64,000 nucleotides of DNA from Lachnospiraceae bacterium (GTDB taxonomy: Bacteria; Bacillota; Clostridia; Lachnospirales; Lachnospiraceae), in NCBI GenBank assembly GCA_014804795.1, contig JAAUZC010000044.1, forward strand, positions 62,001-126,000, written 5' to 3'. Numbering within the stretch: position 1 is the stretch's first letter; every line of letters starts with the position of its first letter. This document shows positions 34,457-44,756 of the stretch, in pieces. The notes beneath the pieces were generated by a model. The model saw only the letters and a program-made list of their open reading frames with translations. It did not search any database and was not told where the DNA came from. Both the position numbers and the translations under genes were made by a program.

Positions 34457-35341
34457 ATGGGGGAAAATATTATTATTAATAAATATCGCAGCGGATTGGG
34501 GAACCAGATGTTTCAGTATGCATTCGGATTAAATCTTGAGAAGAGAGGAAAAACTGTAATTGCAGATACATTATGGTACAAAAATGAAAACCGTTTGCAG
34601 CGAGAGTTCTGGCTGGAAGATATTTTTGCCATCAAGCTTTATCGGGATGAGAAAATAGTTGAGAAATTTAATGCCTGTTATGCGGACAGAAGAATCGGAA
34701 CAAAAGTATTGAACCGACTGTTTCCATCAACCTGTAAGATATATTTTGAAGCAAACCCATTTTTGTATGATGAGAGAGCCCTAAAAACAAATAAGAAAAT
34801 AGTGTACGGATTTTGGCAATCTTACAGATACGTGCAAAATGTTTCGGAAAAAATCAGAAGAGACTTTATATTTACGAATGATTTGCCTTTACAACTGCAG
34901 GAGGTTCGAAAAAATATAGAAAACTGTAATGCCGTATTTATTCACCTGCGGGGTGGTGACTATATAGACGATGCTGCCAATAGAAAGCTTTATGGAAATA
35001 TATGTACCCCAAATTATTACAACAAAGCTGTTTCTATGATGAAAAGCCGTTTGGATGAGCCGGTATTTTATGTGTTTACAAACGATAGAAAATATGCGCA
35101 GTCTATATTGGGAAAAAACGAAGTGAATTATATCTCTGATTATATTGGCACAACCTATGAAGACTGGATAGACATGATGTTAATGTCAAAATGTAAACAT
35201 GCGATTATTGCGAACAGTACATTCAGCTGGTGGGGGGCGTGGTTAATGGAAAATAAGAAAAAAGTTGTAATAGCGCCTAAAAAGTGGATGAATAATTGGC
35301 GGGATACAGATATTTGTGAACCAGATTGGATTAGATTATAA
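34457..35341 (+). CDS. GT11-family alpha-1,2-fucosyltransferase-like enzyme
   Basis: 294 aa. N-terminal SGLGNQMFQYAFGL (about 12-25), the donor-site motif HLRGGDY (163-169; HxRxGDY type), a C-terminal SKCKHAIIANSTFSWWGAWL and the terminal WMNNW are all typical of GT11. It transfers fucose from GDP-fucose, usually in alpha-1,2 linkage; acceptor unknown. No GDP-fucose synthesis genes are in the window, so the donor must be made elsewhere. A deleted copy lies at 31585-32030. Confidence 0.92.
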   Translation: MGENIIINKYRSGLGNQMFQYAFGLNLEKRGKTVIADTLWYKNENRLQREFWLEDIFAIKLYRDEKIVEKFNACYADRRIGTKVLNRLFPSTCKIYFEANPFLYDERALKTNKKIVYGFWQSYRYVQNVSEKIRRDFIFTNDLPLQLQEVRKNIENCNAVFIHLRGGDYIDDAANRKLYGNICTPNYYNKAVSMMKSRLDEPVFYVFTNDRKYAQSILGKNEVNYISDYIGTTYEDWIDMMLMSKCKHAIIANSTFSWWGAWLMENKKKVVIAPKKWMNNWRDTDICEPDWIRL

Positions 35342-35400
35342 AAATTTAACAGATTGAAGAACAATGTGCCGATAGCACATGCCGGAGAAAGTGTATTGTG

Positions 35401-36447
35401 ATGAAAATCAGTGTTATTGTCCCTGTCTATCGGGTGGAAGCTTATTTAAAAGAGTGTATAGATTCTATTTTGAATCAGGAGTTCTCTGATTATGAGATTC
35501 TGCTGATTGACGATGGCTCACCGGATCAATGCGGTGATATCTGTGATGAATATGCGCAGCAGAATGCTTGCATCCGCGTATTCCATCAGGAGAACAAGGG
35601 TGTTTCTGCGGCACGGAATCTCGGCATGGAAATGGCGGTGGGAGAGTGGTTGATGTTTGTCGATCCGGACGATTGGTTAGAGGACAATGCGCTAAACATA
35701 TTATATCAGAGAGCAGTTGAGACACAGTGCGATGTTGTGTGTGCATCTTTCTATCGGAACTATCCAGACAGGCAGGTGACGGCGTGGCCGGAGGGAATTG
35801 GTGAGAAAACGTATTCTGTCAGGGAAAACCGGCAATTTCTTTTTGAGTGTGTAACCTATCGCACTAAGCCACAAAAGGAAGCGTGGATGGGCTCGCCTTG
35901 TTGGAAGTTATACCACGCGGAACTTTTGCGTGAACATAAGATCATATTTCCAGCTGGACTGAAAATAGTGGAGGATGCGCTTTTTAATCTCCATGTGATC
36001 TGTCATGCAGAGAGTGTGCACTTAATAGACATTCCAGTGTATCATTATCGAATGCGCGGCTCATCCGCGTCCCGCACGGTTCTTTTTGAAGATCTACAAT
36101 ACCGTATTATTGTTATGTGCACTTTTATGGAAAAACATCAAATAGTAAGGGAATTCCAGCCTTACTATTATCGTCATTTGGCGATTGAAATGGTGAGATT
36201 TATCAGATTGCGCTGTGGAGACATATCCGGTATTCTCACATTTCACGCGATGGTCCGGGAAGCAAAAGAATTTTCTGATAGCCCGGAATGCAGGCGAGCT
36301 GTGGAGAGAACTGATTTTAAAGGGCTGCCCATAAAGCAAAAAGTTGGCTTGTTTCTCCTGAAACGAAAATGGTATAAGATGTTTATTGTTGTGTCTGTTA
36401 TGTATCACAGGCTTTCAAAGGATAGAAAAACTCTTTTATGGAAGTAG
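35401..36447 (+). CDS. GT2-family glycosyltransferase, copy a
   Basis: 348 aa from ATG 35401, behind GGAGAAAG. GT-A fold: ISVIVPVYRVEAYLKECIDSIL at the N-terminus, LLIDDGSPDQCGDICDEYA, and a metal-site region FVDPDDWLEDNAL around residue 90. The C-terminal half is helical. It is a close paralog of the next gene, so the pair arose by tandem duplication. Acts in the cytosol on the lipid-linked repeat unit. Specificity cannot be read. Confidence 0.93.
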   Translation: MKISVIVPVYRVEAYLKECIDSILNQEFSDYEILLIDDGSPDQCGDICDEYAQQNACIRVFHQENKGVSAARNLGMEMAVGEWLMFVDPDDWLEDNALNILYQRAVETQCDVVCASFYRNYPDRQVTAWPEGIGEKTYSVRENRQFLFECVTYRTKPQKEAWMGSPCWKLYHAELLREHKIIFPAGLKIVEDALFNLHVICHAESVHLIDIPVYHYRMRGSSASRTVLFEDLQYRIIVMCTFMEKHQIVREFQPYYYRHLAIEMVRFIRLRCGDISGILTFHAMVREAKEFSDSPECRRAVERTDFKGLPIKQKVGLFLLKRKWYKMFIVVSVMYHRLSKDRKTLLWK

Positions 36448-36621
36448 GAACTGCATATTATACGGTGTGGCGACAGCGTTGTATTGTAGACTGAATTTTT
36501 TGGACATATCAGTTTTTCGCATAGTTACATAAATCTTTATTGTTGCTATCGGATAAGATATATTTTGCAAGCGCACTTGAATAAGGTTAAATAATGTAAA
36601 CAGTAAATAAGGAGTATTATA

Positions 36622-37662
36622 ATGAAAATCAGTGTTATTGTTCCGGTCTATCGGGTAGAAGCTTACTTAAAAGAGTGCATAGACTCTATTTTAAATCAGG
36701 ATTTTTCCGACTATGAGGTTCTGCTGATCGATGACGGATCTCCAGACCGGTGCGGAGATATCTGTGAAGAATATGCGCAGCAGAATACCTGCGTCCGCGT
36801 ATTCCATCAGGAGAACAAAGGGCTTTCGGCTGCACGAAATCTTGGCATGGAAATGGCAGAGGGGGAGTGGCTGACGTTTGTCGATTCGGATGACTGGTTG
36901 GAGAAAGATGCATTGAAAGTACTGTATCAGAGGGCGGTTGAAACACAGTGTGATATCGTGTGCGCATTTTACTATTCGAATTATCCTGACAGACAGATAC
37001 GTGCGTGGCCGGAAGGAATCGGCGAGAAAACGTATCATGCCCGGGAAAATCGACAATTTCTTTTTGAGTGTGCGACTTATCGCACTGAGCCCAAAAAGGA
37101 GGCGTGGCTGTGTACGGCGTGGGGGAAATTATACCGCGCAGAGTTTTTGCGTGAGCATAAGATAATTTTTCCGGTTGGACTGAGATCAGAGGATTTACTT
37201 TTTAGTCTTCATGTGGCTTGTCATGTAGAGCGACTGCATCTGACAGATATTCCTGTGTATCATTATCGAATGCGCCAGTCATCCATAATTAATACAGCTT
37301 CTTTTGAAGGCGATAAGCGAATTTATGCTGCTGTACATGCTTTTATGGAGGAACATCAGGTGATAGGGGAAATTCAACCATATTATTATTGCATTATTGT
37401 TATGGGGGTACTAAGGAACAGTAGGCTGCGCAGAAAAAATATATCTGACAGATTCACATTTCGTGCAGCAGTGCAGGAACTGAAAGAATACGCTGATCTT
37501 CCAGAATACAGGGAGGCTTTTGAAAAAGCCGATTTAAAAGCATCACCTATAAAAACGAAGTTTTTTCTGTTCCTTCTGAGACAGAGAATGTACCGGACGT
37601 TGGTTGCAGTGTCTGTTATATATGAAAAATTTTTGAAGAAAAAAAAATGTTACTGGAAGTAG
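36622..37662 (+). CDS. GT2-family glycosyltransferase, copy b
   Basis: 346 aa, AAGGAG 8 bases upstream of the ATG. Same domain layout as copy a, with LLIDDGSPDRCGDICEEYA and FVDSDDWLEKDAL; here the metal-site region reads DSDD where copy a has DPDD. The C-terminal third diverges from copy a and is repeated as a fragment at 32031-32305. Separated from copy a by about 170 bases of non-coding DNA. Confidence 0.93.
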   Translation: MKISVIVPVYRVEAYLKECIDSILNQDFSDYEVLLIDDGSPDRCGDICEEYAQQNTCVRVFHQENKGLSAARNLGMEMAEGEWLTFVDSDDWLEKDALKVLYQRAVETQCDIVCAFYYSNYPDRQIRAWPEGIGEKTYHARENRQFLFECATYRTEPKKEAWLCTAWGKLYRAEFLREHKIIFPVGLRSEDLLFSLHVACHVERLHLTDIPVYHYRMRQSSIINTASFEGDKRIYAAVHAFMEEHQVIGEIQPYYYCIIVMGVLRNSRLRRKNISDRFTFRAAVQELKEYADLPEYREAFEKADLKASPIKTKFFLFLLRQRMYRTLVAVSVIYEKFLKKKKCYWK

Positions 37663-37695
37663 ACAGCCATAGATATGTTTCATAGTGAGGGGGCC

Positions 37696-37860
37696 ATGTT
37701 ACGGACCAAAAATTCCAGTCACGAACCACCAGCCCTGCTGGTGGTTTGCTGTTAGCTCTACGGGGCAAATATTTCTTTTCCGCCTAAAGGCGGTCCGGCA
37801 AACCATTATCTTATTACTGGTTGCCGCTTAAAAGCGGCTCTCTGTTACTTCTTGGAATCA
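37696..37860. repeat. Wzx 5' scar followed by a cluster of palindromes
   Basis: Bases 37696-37717 repeat the first 22 bases of the flippase at 32340, then homology stops. Three clean hairpins follow: AACCACCAGC-CCT-GCTGGTGGTT (37724-37746), CCGCC-TAAA-GGCGG (37780-37793) and GCCGCTT-AA-AAGCGGC (37823-37838). The arrangement recalls REP-type or IS200/IS605-end hairpins, but no transposase is adjacent. It marks the right edge of duplicated module A. Confidence 0.6.
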
Positions 37861-38112
37861 CCTTCCATACAATCTCTTTCATATTGTTCCCCTGTTATGA
37901 AGTGACTTTTGTCAAAAGGTAAATTTAAAAATCTCAAACTTTTTCTTCCCCTTTGACAAACCTCACATTTTACAAGTAAATAATGTCTGCTCATTAATAA
38001 AAAATAGGCTTAAATTTCTTGAAAATACTGAGCTTTCTTACCAGATATAGTATAATGAGTGCAGGAAAAATAGTCAGATTCGTACAAAAACCTTGCACAT
38101 AGGAGAAAGCTC

Positions 38113-38199
38113 ATGTATAAATTCGAACGATATCGTCAGCTTGGACTTGCAGATTTCAACCAGCTGGCAGGCCTAAAAATGAATCCGGAAAACCGCTAG
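38113..38199 (+). pseudogene. IS1182-type transposase, N-terminal remnant
   Basis: After AGGAG, 28 codons read MYKFERYRQLGLADFNQLAG, then LKMNPENR and a stop. The FNQ(P)AG and MNPENRW pattern is the characteristic start of IS1182-like DDE transposases. The rest of the gene is missing. The flanks 37861-38112 and 38200-38317 hold no recognisable gene. Confidence 0.65.
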
Positions 38200-38317
38200 G
38201 TAAAAGTTTCCGTGGATTATGCACACGAATACAGAATAAAATCTTGGGGCATAATCTGTGCATTGTATTTAATAGTATATTTCGAGAAGTATGTGATATC
38301 GGGAAATAAATAGGCTA

Positions 38318-40063
38318 CTAATTTAAAACATCCTCTTTATTCCTTAAATATGCTTTCTGATCACATATTTCATAAATATAATCACAGTTTTTAATCGTTG
38401 TCAGTCTATGTGCAATGATCACTAATGTCCTGCTACCATGCAGACTGTCTATTGCCTCCATAACGGCAGTCTCCGTTTCACTATCTAATGCAGAAGTCGC
38501 TTCATCTAATATTAATAATTCAGGATTTGTATACAAAGCTCTGGCTATACCAATACGCTGCCGTTGTCCGCCTGATAATTTAACCCCCCTGTCTCCTATT
38601 TGAGTATTCAGACCTTTCGGGAGACTCTCCACAAATTTATCCAGTTGTGCTTCCCTTAAAGCCGCCCATACTTTCTTATCATCAGTTTCTTCTTCCGAAA
38701 TTCCAAATGCAACATTACTGCGAATAGTATCATCCATCAAAAAAATCATTTGAGGAATATAACCAATCTTTTTATGCCAGGATTTTACATGTTCAAAAAC
38801 ATTTTTATCTCCTATCATTATTTTTCCTTCTTGTGGCATAAGAATTCCTAATAAAATGTCTGCCAACGTGGTTTTTCCGGCGCCAGAAGGACCTATCAAT
38901 GCGATAGACTTATGTGATGGTATTTCAAAAGAAATATTTTGTAATACATTTTTCTCACCTTCTGGATATCTAAAACTTATATTCTGTAAAAAAATATTTT
39001 TATTTAGATCAAACTCACATTTTTCTTCTTCTATAAGTTGTATGTTTTCTAAAATATTTTCTATCTCTTTCAAGTCTTCATATACATTATCAACAGCAGC
39101 TTTTCCGAACATAATTACATTTATATATTCTGATAATCGATTAAAAGAAGGAAGCATCCTAAACATAGAAACAGCAAATACCGAAAGAATAGGAATGAAT
39201 GTCTTTATATCGGCACCGGAATATGTCATTACTGCTATTACTGATAACACACTACCTATACTGAGTGTTTCTATAACCGGTTTCGGCAGGACACGCAACA
39301 ATACATTTTTCCGCTGCACAACCGTTGACTCCCTATAGTTTTCATCATACTTGTCCAGAAAATAAGCTTCTTTATTCATCACCTTAATTTCTTTTATACC
39401 TGTAAACGCCTGAATAATCCACTTATTTTGCTTTCCAGTCAATTTACGGTACGTTATTCCAAACCTGACAGAGTATTTGCGATACAAATAAATGTAAACA
39501 CTTCCAGATATTCCCAGCAATAAAACAATACTAATCGTAAAGCTAAAACTTGTATATAAAAGATATAATACCAATAATATACAAATTAAAGCCTCTGTTT
39601 CAAGCTGGATTAAAGCTAATACTACCCTATAGAATGATTCCACATCAGTAACAACATTTCTATGTAATTCTGCCACACCATTAGTAACATGATATAGATA
39701 ATTCTGTTTCAAATAACAATTCATCATTCTTGTCGATAAGCGTCTTTGATTATCATAAACAAATCTGTATTGCATGCTATTTTGAAAAATAATATATACA
39801 TTTTTAAAAATATATATGCAAATCAAAAACACTGTCAATAATAAAACATATTCTCTGGCAGATTGAATATTGAATATTCGTCCAATCAATATATAAGTAT
39901 CATCACTCTCAATTACGCTTTCATCCGTGATAATTGTCACCAATGGCATAACCGCTGACGCTCCTATGAGTTCAATAAATGAGCCTATAAAAATGATGAC
40001 TGTAAGAATCAACAGCATTACTTTTTGATTTCTTGTAAAAATATAATTAATTTTTTTTAACAT
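38318..40063 (-). CDS. ABC exporter, fused permease/ATPase (MsbA-like)
   Basis: 581 aa. Six membrane segments in the N-terminal half (about 15-320), then an ATPase domain with GPSGAGKTTLADILLG (Walker A, about residue 393), LSGGQRQRIGIARAL (signature) and LLILDEATSALDSET (Walker B). Half-transporter, expected to work as a dimer. In this locus it may export a lipid-linked saccharide or glycolipid; a peptide exporter role, perhaps linked to the radical SAM genes, is an alternative. The AGGT ribosome site is weak. Confidence 0.9.
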   Translation of the reverse strand: MLKKINYIFTRNQKVMLLILTVIIFIGSFIELIGASAVMPLVTIITDESVIESDDTYILIGRIFNIQSAREYVLLLTVFLICIYIFKNVYIIFQNSMQYRFVYDNQRRLSTRMMNCYLKQNYLYHVTNGVAELHRNVVTDVESFYRVVLALIQLETEALICILLVLYLLYTSFSFTISIVLLLGISGSVYIYLYRKYSVRFGITYRKLTGKQNKWIIQAFTGIKEIKVMNKEAYFLDKYDENYRESTVVQRKNVLLRVLPKPVIETLSIGSVLSVIAVMTYSGADIKTFIPILSVFAVSMFRMLPSFNRLSEYINVIMFGKAAVDNVYEDLKEIENILENIQLIEEEKCEFDLNKNIFLQNISFRYPEGEKNVLQNISFEIPSHKSIALIGPSGAGKTTLADILLGILMPQEGKIMIGDKNVFEHVKSWHKKIGYIPQMIFLMDDTIRSNVAFGISEEETDDKKVWAALREAQLDKFVESLPKGLNTQIGDRGVKLSGGQRQRIGIARALYTNPELLILDEATSALDSETETAVMEAIDSLHGSRTLVIIAHRLTTIKNCDYIYEICDQKAYLRNKEDVLN

Positions 40064-40078
40064 ATTTATTGTACCTGC

Positions 40079-40273
40079 TTAAAAATATTTATCTATACAA
40101 TCCTTTAATATACACATATTTAATATAATCGTATTAACTACCCTTTTTACATCTTCTTCTTTTAAATTTGTACTACATGGGATATTTACCACATGTTCCC
40201 AGTGATTTTTCGCCTTCTCCATTTTATATGTATAAGATTCCATATATGGCTTCTGTTCATGAATCAACCCCAA
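40079..40273 (-). pseudogene. DegT/DnrJ/EryC1/StrS aminotransferase, C-terminal remnant
   Basis: 64 codons whose end (HWEHVVNIPCSTNLKEEDVKR, split here as HWEHVVNIPCS then TNLKEEDVKRVVNTI) matches the C-terminal helix region of PLP-dependent sugar aminotransferases. The N-terminal 300 or so residues, including the PLP Lys, are absent. It lies upstream of the ABC exporter on the same strand and suggests that an amino-sugar step was lost. Confidence 0.6.
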
Positions 40274-40529
40274 ATTGGACGAAATTGAATGTTATGCCTG
40301 GACAAATTTTAGACTGCCTCATTTAATGTCAGTTTACCTCTTTTTCATACTTTTCGCAACTGTTTAATTCCTTGACACTGCTGGTTTTAATTATTATACT
40401 TAAAAGTAATTCTTAGATTTTTAATTACATGTAAGCGGCGCAGTTTGAATGCCACATATAATAAAATTGTCTGCCATTCGTAAATGAGTTTAAAGAAAAA
40501 GAGTACCAAATGCAAATGAAGTCCGGAAA

Positions 40530-41736
40530 AATAGAATAAAGAATAGAGCCAGGCAAAATTTAATATCAGGCTTTTTATCTCAAATTGAAACGATTATTGT
40601 CGGTTTGGTGTTGCTTAAACTGATTCTCAACAGTTACGGATAAGTTTTAAATGGTCTCATGTCATCCTGTGCACAGACAATCTCGTATCTGTCGTTAGTT
40701 GAAATAGGCCTATATAATGCTGGACTGATCGCACTAAGGATCAAAACAGACAAAGCGGCACTTTTTCTGTAGTAAACGCATACTATAAGCGGATAGCTTT
40801 ATACTCCTCAATTGGTACGATAGCATTTGTAATAATATATCCATTTTTTGTAAAAGATGGCATTCCGCTAATGACTATTTGCCTGATGGTATTGGCCGTT
40901 GGCGGCAATAATTAACACCCTACCTGTTCCTTGGCAAATATAAATATTTTTACAGGCAAACGATCAAAGATACATAAGTAATTATATTCATGTAATCGCC
41001 CACATCATTTACGACTTAATAGCAGTTTTGATTATTACCGCAAAGATAAATATAGTATTAACAAAAGTTGCATTACTTTTCTCTTTACTACTGGAGTTTT
41101 TTCGCTGAAAATATTTTGTGAGAAGAAATATCATTTTATCAGCCGGAAAGCACCGCCGCTGGAAAGTGCCATAAAGCAACGGAAAGATATCTTAGCCCAT
41201 CAGGTATATACATTGGCCTTAAACAGTACTGACATCACCCTCCTCACTGCTATGAGTGACAGTTTGTCAACAGTCAGTATCTATTCGATGTACAATAGGT
41301 TGCCACAGTCGTCCGTCGATCTGCTGTCAGTATCATGGTTTCAGAAGCGGCAAGCTACTGTTTCCGCATTTATAAATATTGTTTTGACATTTATGCTGAT
41401 TCCGAAATATCAAATTGCCAGAGCATTGGTGGCAACGATAATCGCTGAATGGTATCGTTCCATTGCCTTGCGCTATTATTGTTATAATTAATATTCTCAA
41501 GTATGACTGGAGAAGTGGCCTTATCAGATACTTTTCAAATATGGGGATAAGTGCTGTGCTTGTTATTTTCTCATATAGAAGATTTATATGTGTTATAACC
41601 TTGATTCACCAATCGCATTTTTGATTGCCGGTGTAATTGTTGCAGGTATTGCAGCAATCGCACTGGTGGTGATAAACTATGGAATGAAACTATTGATGAA
41701 TATTTATTGGCAGATATCCGCTAAAGGAGGTGTATC
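40530..41736 (+). pseudogene. Decayed Wzx flippase, copy D1
   Basis: Frameshifts and stops throughout, but fragments are clear: NLISGFLSQIETIIVGL, NGLMSSCAQTISYLSLVEIGLYNAGLI, SVYSMYN-type ISIYSMYNRLPQSSV and a C-terminal membrane segment ending MNIYWQISAKGGVS just before the GT52-like gene. The same gene remnant, with a different deletion, lies on the other strand at 48421-49165. The 40274-40529 stretch upstream holds no recognisable gene. Confidence 0.8.
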
Positions 41737-42858
41737 ATGATTGCTTTTTTTTGTTCAACACCTTATCAGATTTTTTCGGTTGTATCTATTATGTGGCAAT
41801 ATTACAGAGAGGAAGAAACTGACCTATTTATACTGGATTTCTTTTCTGGTTCAGATAAATACGCAGAACACATTAGAACTTTAGGACTTTTTTCAAATGT
41901 ATTTCATATAAATGGCTGTAAAAGATCTGATAGGATACTCAAGGACGTCAAATATCCTGAAAAGGATTTCTGGAAAATACGGATGAGAATTTCCCATGCG
42001 TTCTGGAAGCTGTATTATTACGGCAGGTATGCTGCAGAGTTAAAGAAAGATCATATTGAGCCGGAAAAGTATTCTGCTGTATTTTTTGCAAATGGTGATC
42101 CTGTCAGCAATATAATAGGGATTTATATCAAAAGAAAGAGACTCCATATTTTACAGTATGGATTTGAGGATGGAGGCGTGGATTATATTGTTGAACTTGA
42201 TAAGAAATATCGTAAAATGCATAAATTAGAAAGAATAATGGGGGTGCCGGAAAATGTTTACCATAAAGATAAGTATTGGATTTATCGGCCGGATCAAATC
42301 TACAACAGATCAAAATATGTTTCGAAAATTGAAAGAATTTTCCCGCCGGATGATGAAGTAAAAGCTCTGATATTGAAGATTTGGGATATAGGCAAAACTT
42401 CATACATTCCAAGAAGATACCTTTTCCTGGATAATTTCCTGGAATGGGAGGAAATGCATAGAATCGTTGATTCCATATTGGAAATTGTGGGGAAAGACAA
42501 TTTTACATTCAAGCCACATCCAAGAAGAATGGACAAGCTTTTTGCTGACAATCAAGTGGAGATATGGCCGGCTTCGGATATTCCCTTTGAGGCTTATTTA
42601 GCAGCCAGAAATTATAATAATAACGTAATTATCAGCTGGTATAGCACTGCCTGTTTTACACCAAAGTTTATATATGGTCAGGAACCGATAATAATTTTTA
42701 TATATCGTATTGTAAATACTTCGCCGATTAATTATGGAATTGAGGAAGTCGACTTAATGGTCAATAAGTTGATCTCTGCTTACGAACATAAAGAGAGGAT
42801 ATATATCCCAAATGACATAAATGAACTTCGTCAGATTATAGAGCAGATAAATACATGA
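41737..42858 (+). CDS. GT52-like (sialyltransferase/polysialyltransferase-type) glycosyltransferase, copy 1
   Basis: 373 aa, AAAGGAGG upstream of the ATG. Features fitting Glyco_transf_52/CMP-sialate-type transferases: N-terminal MIAFFCSTPYQIFSV, a central ILQYGFEDGGVDYI, FTFKPHPRR and VIISWYSTACFTPKFIYG. These enzymes use CMP-linked sugar acids, which would match the two CMP-sugar synthetases in the locus. The paralog at 47305-48420 is collinear over its full length. No membrane segment; acts at the cytosolic face. Confidence 0.72.
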   Translation: MIAFFCSTPYQIFSVVSIMWQYYREEETDLFILDFFSGSDKYAEHIRTLGLFSNVFHINGCKRSDRILKDVKYPEKDFWKIRMRISHAFWKLYYYGRYAAELKKDHIEPEKYSAVFFANGDPVSNIIGIYIKRKRLHILQYGFEDGGVDYIVELDKKYRKMHKLERIMGVPENVYHKDKYWIYRPDQIYNRSKYVSKIERIFPPDDEVKALILKIWDIGKTSYIPRRYLFLDNFLEWEEMHRIVDSILEIVGKDNFTFKPHPRRMDKLFADNQVEIWPASDIPFEAYLAARNYNNNVIISWYSTACFTPKFIYGQEPIIIFIYRIVNTSPINYGIEEVDLMVNKLISAYEHKERIYIPNDINELRQIIEQINT

Positions 42859-42987
42859 GCCCTCATGACCTGCTCCCATATTCCTGAGGGCTACCTGCGA
42901 ACTGCCGGAAGTCCAATAAAAATAAATTTCATGCATACCCTCTTCACCCGGTCTGCGAAAAGGGTATCGGTGGTTCCCGCCCATCCG

Positions 42988-44045
42988 TTATCGAAAATCT
43001 AATAGGCTGGTGTGCGTACTAAGGACGATGGCATTTATATTCCCCTCACAATACATGACAATGGACACGTCCGGCTGCAGCTCCCTCACATAAGCACGAA
43101 TGGAGCCATCAAACTTACGAGGGTAAATGACATGAATTTCACCCACATCACAAACCAGATAAATTGTGGAATAGTATGAAAAAGAACCTTGTAGTATCAA
43201 TATTCTTTTACCCGCATTATCCTTTGCACTATTATTTTAAAAAATGCCAACCGCATCATTGCGCCAGATGACAAAATGATATGCATTCGGTTGTGTCAAA
43301 TGGTCACTGTCTGAATAGCTCAGTACATTTTGCAGGTTTTCATAATCATAGAGCGTTTCCTTGTAAAATCCTGCCCGCACTACTCCCCTGCCGGGGGTTC
43401 CCACTACAAAATCAGTTTCAAAACGGGGCAGTATACAGATATAGGATTCCCTGTCCAATATGAAAGCGGCATAAGCTCTCCCATAGCAACCCAGAAAACA
43501 GTCATCATAGGTTGTCATCATATAAGAGCCTTCCTCAAAGAAATAGGCGTCAAACACAAACTCTTCCCTTTCGTTCAACATCTGAGTGATCACCTGGGCA
43601 GCCCATAAGCCGGTCTCCGTTTTCCAATGGTGATCTGTTTTATAATATGCCACATACCAGTCCAAGCCCTCTGACAGCATGATCTCCCGCATGTCCAGAG
43701 TATTTATCTCCCCATCAGAAAGTGCTTTTAAAAGTGCGTCTGCATTTTCATTGGAAACTCTCGCTCGAAGATCATCCGCTCTCGACCAGCCAGTGTAGTA
43801 TTTGTATAATCCTCTACTTTCTCTTTCAATGCTTGGATCGCTGTGGAATAAGAATCTGCCGGGCCAAAGCGCCGGTTATCTGCATGGTCACCCACCGACT
43901 CCGTTTCCTCAAAAGAATACAATGCCCGCCAATCTATAATGCTTGCCGTTGTTTTCTGATCCCCCAAAAGCTCGAGACGGGTAAAGGCATTTTCTATTCC
44001 CATTCGTTTCATCAATATCTGCCACGTACCCAGATGGACGCCTAT
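42988..44045 (-). pseudogene. DHHW/AlgX-like protein, decayed copy joined to a wzy fragment
   Basis: Collinear with the intact gene at 29884-31284, but broken by frameshifts into three reading frames. The 5' part reads GVHLGTWQILMKRMGIENAF, the middle TDHHWKTETGLWAAQVI and the end STIYLVCDVGEIHVIY. The first 30 or so codons are replaced by a wzy fragment: the join lies in the word TCTATA near 44041-44048, which both parents share. The 42859-42987 spacer holds nothing recognised. Confidence 0.88.
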
Positions 44046-44756
44046 AGAGCTAAAAAAGTAATATTCAATTTGGTCCCATGCAATTGCTCGACCAAGTGGC
44101 CCTAACATCAGCAATGTCTGACTCTTATCTTTTTCTTTCTGTAAAAAACAAAATAACAAATAAGAACAACAGCTATTGCTCCGCCAAATGCTTTGCTCCT
44201 CAATGTAGAGCACAGTTTGATCTTTTACCACTATAAGCAACATAATCAAGAGTATACAACAAGCTACAAATATCGTAGGATGCGAATACATCAGCTGTGT
44301 TATTTTTAATCCATACCGAAATTCACGTGCAAAAATATACAACCGGCCATCAATGCACATGCAAATCATATAAAAACATACAATTACTTTTATATGTTCA
44401 TATATATTTTTCTTAAAATCATCCAAATTCATTCCTTTAAATATGTGTTTACCGACATACAATGGCAACCAATATTTTGAGCAAAGAAGCAACTCCGGCA
44501 GAACTATTCTCATGAAATCTTGATATTTATATACAAAGCTCGATACAAACCCTATTATCAGAAATAGAATTGCACATCTTCCATATCCAACCTGACATTT
44601 AAACCTTAAAATAAAGTGGCTTTTTCAAGTCAAATACAAAAATTGGCACCGCCAAAAGTACAAACAATTCATCTGTTATCCCACCCATGGAATGTATTGT
44701 TCCAAAAAATCTTTGAAAACAAAAAGTAAAGTATGATGATAAACAAAATATATTGA
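44046..44756 (-). pseudogene. 5' half of a Wzy-like polymerase, decayed copy
   Basis: Nearly identical to 50095-50860, the first half of the intact wzy-like gene (KYWLPLYVGKHIFKGMNLDDF). It has a deletion of about 41 bases near 44215 that shifts the frame, plus defects upstream of 44513. The remainder of wzy is replaced by the DHHW remnant. Confidence 0.88.

Noticed and set aside
38318-40063. Bacteriocin or RiPP exporter linked to the radical SAM genes
   Set aside because: The exporter lacks the N-terminal C39 peptidase domain and no precursor peptide gene is seen nearby. Kept only as an alternative role.
29863-44045. Frameshifts in the duplicated capsule genes as sequencing errors
   Set aside because: The decayed copies show deletions of 41, 289 and about 2200 bases and joins between different genes. 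These are real rearrangements rather than single-base errors, although long reads would settle it.
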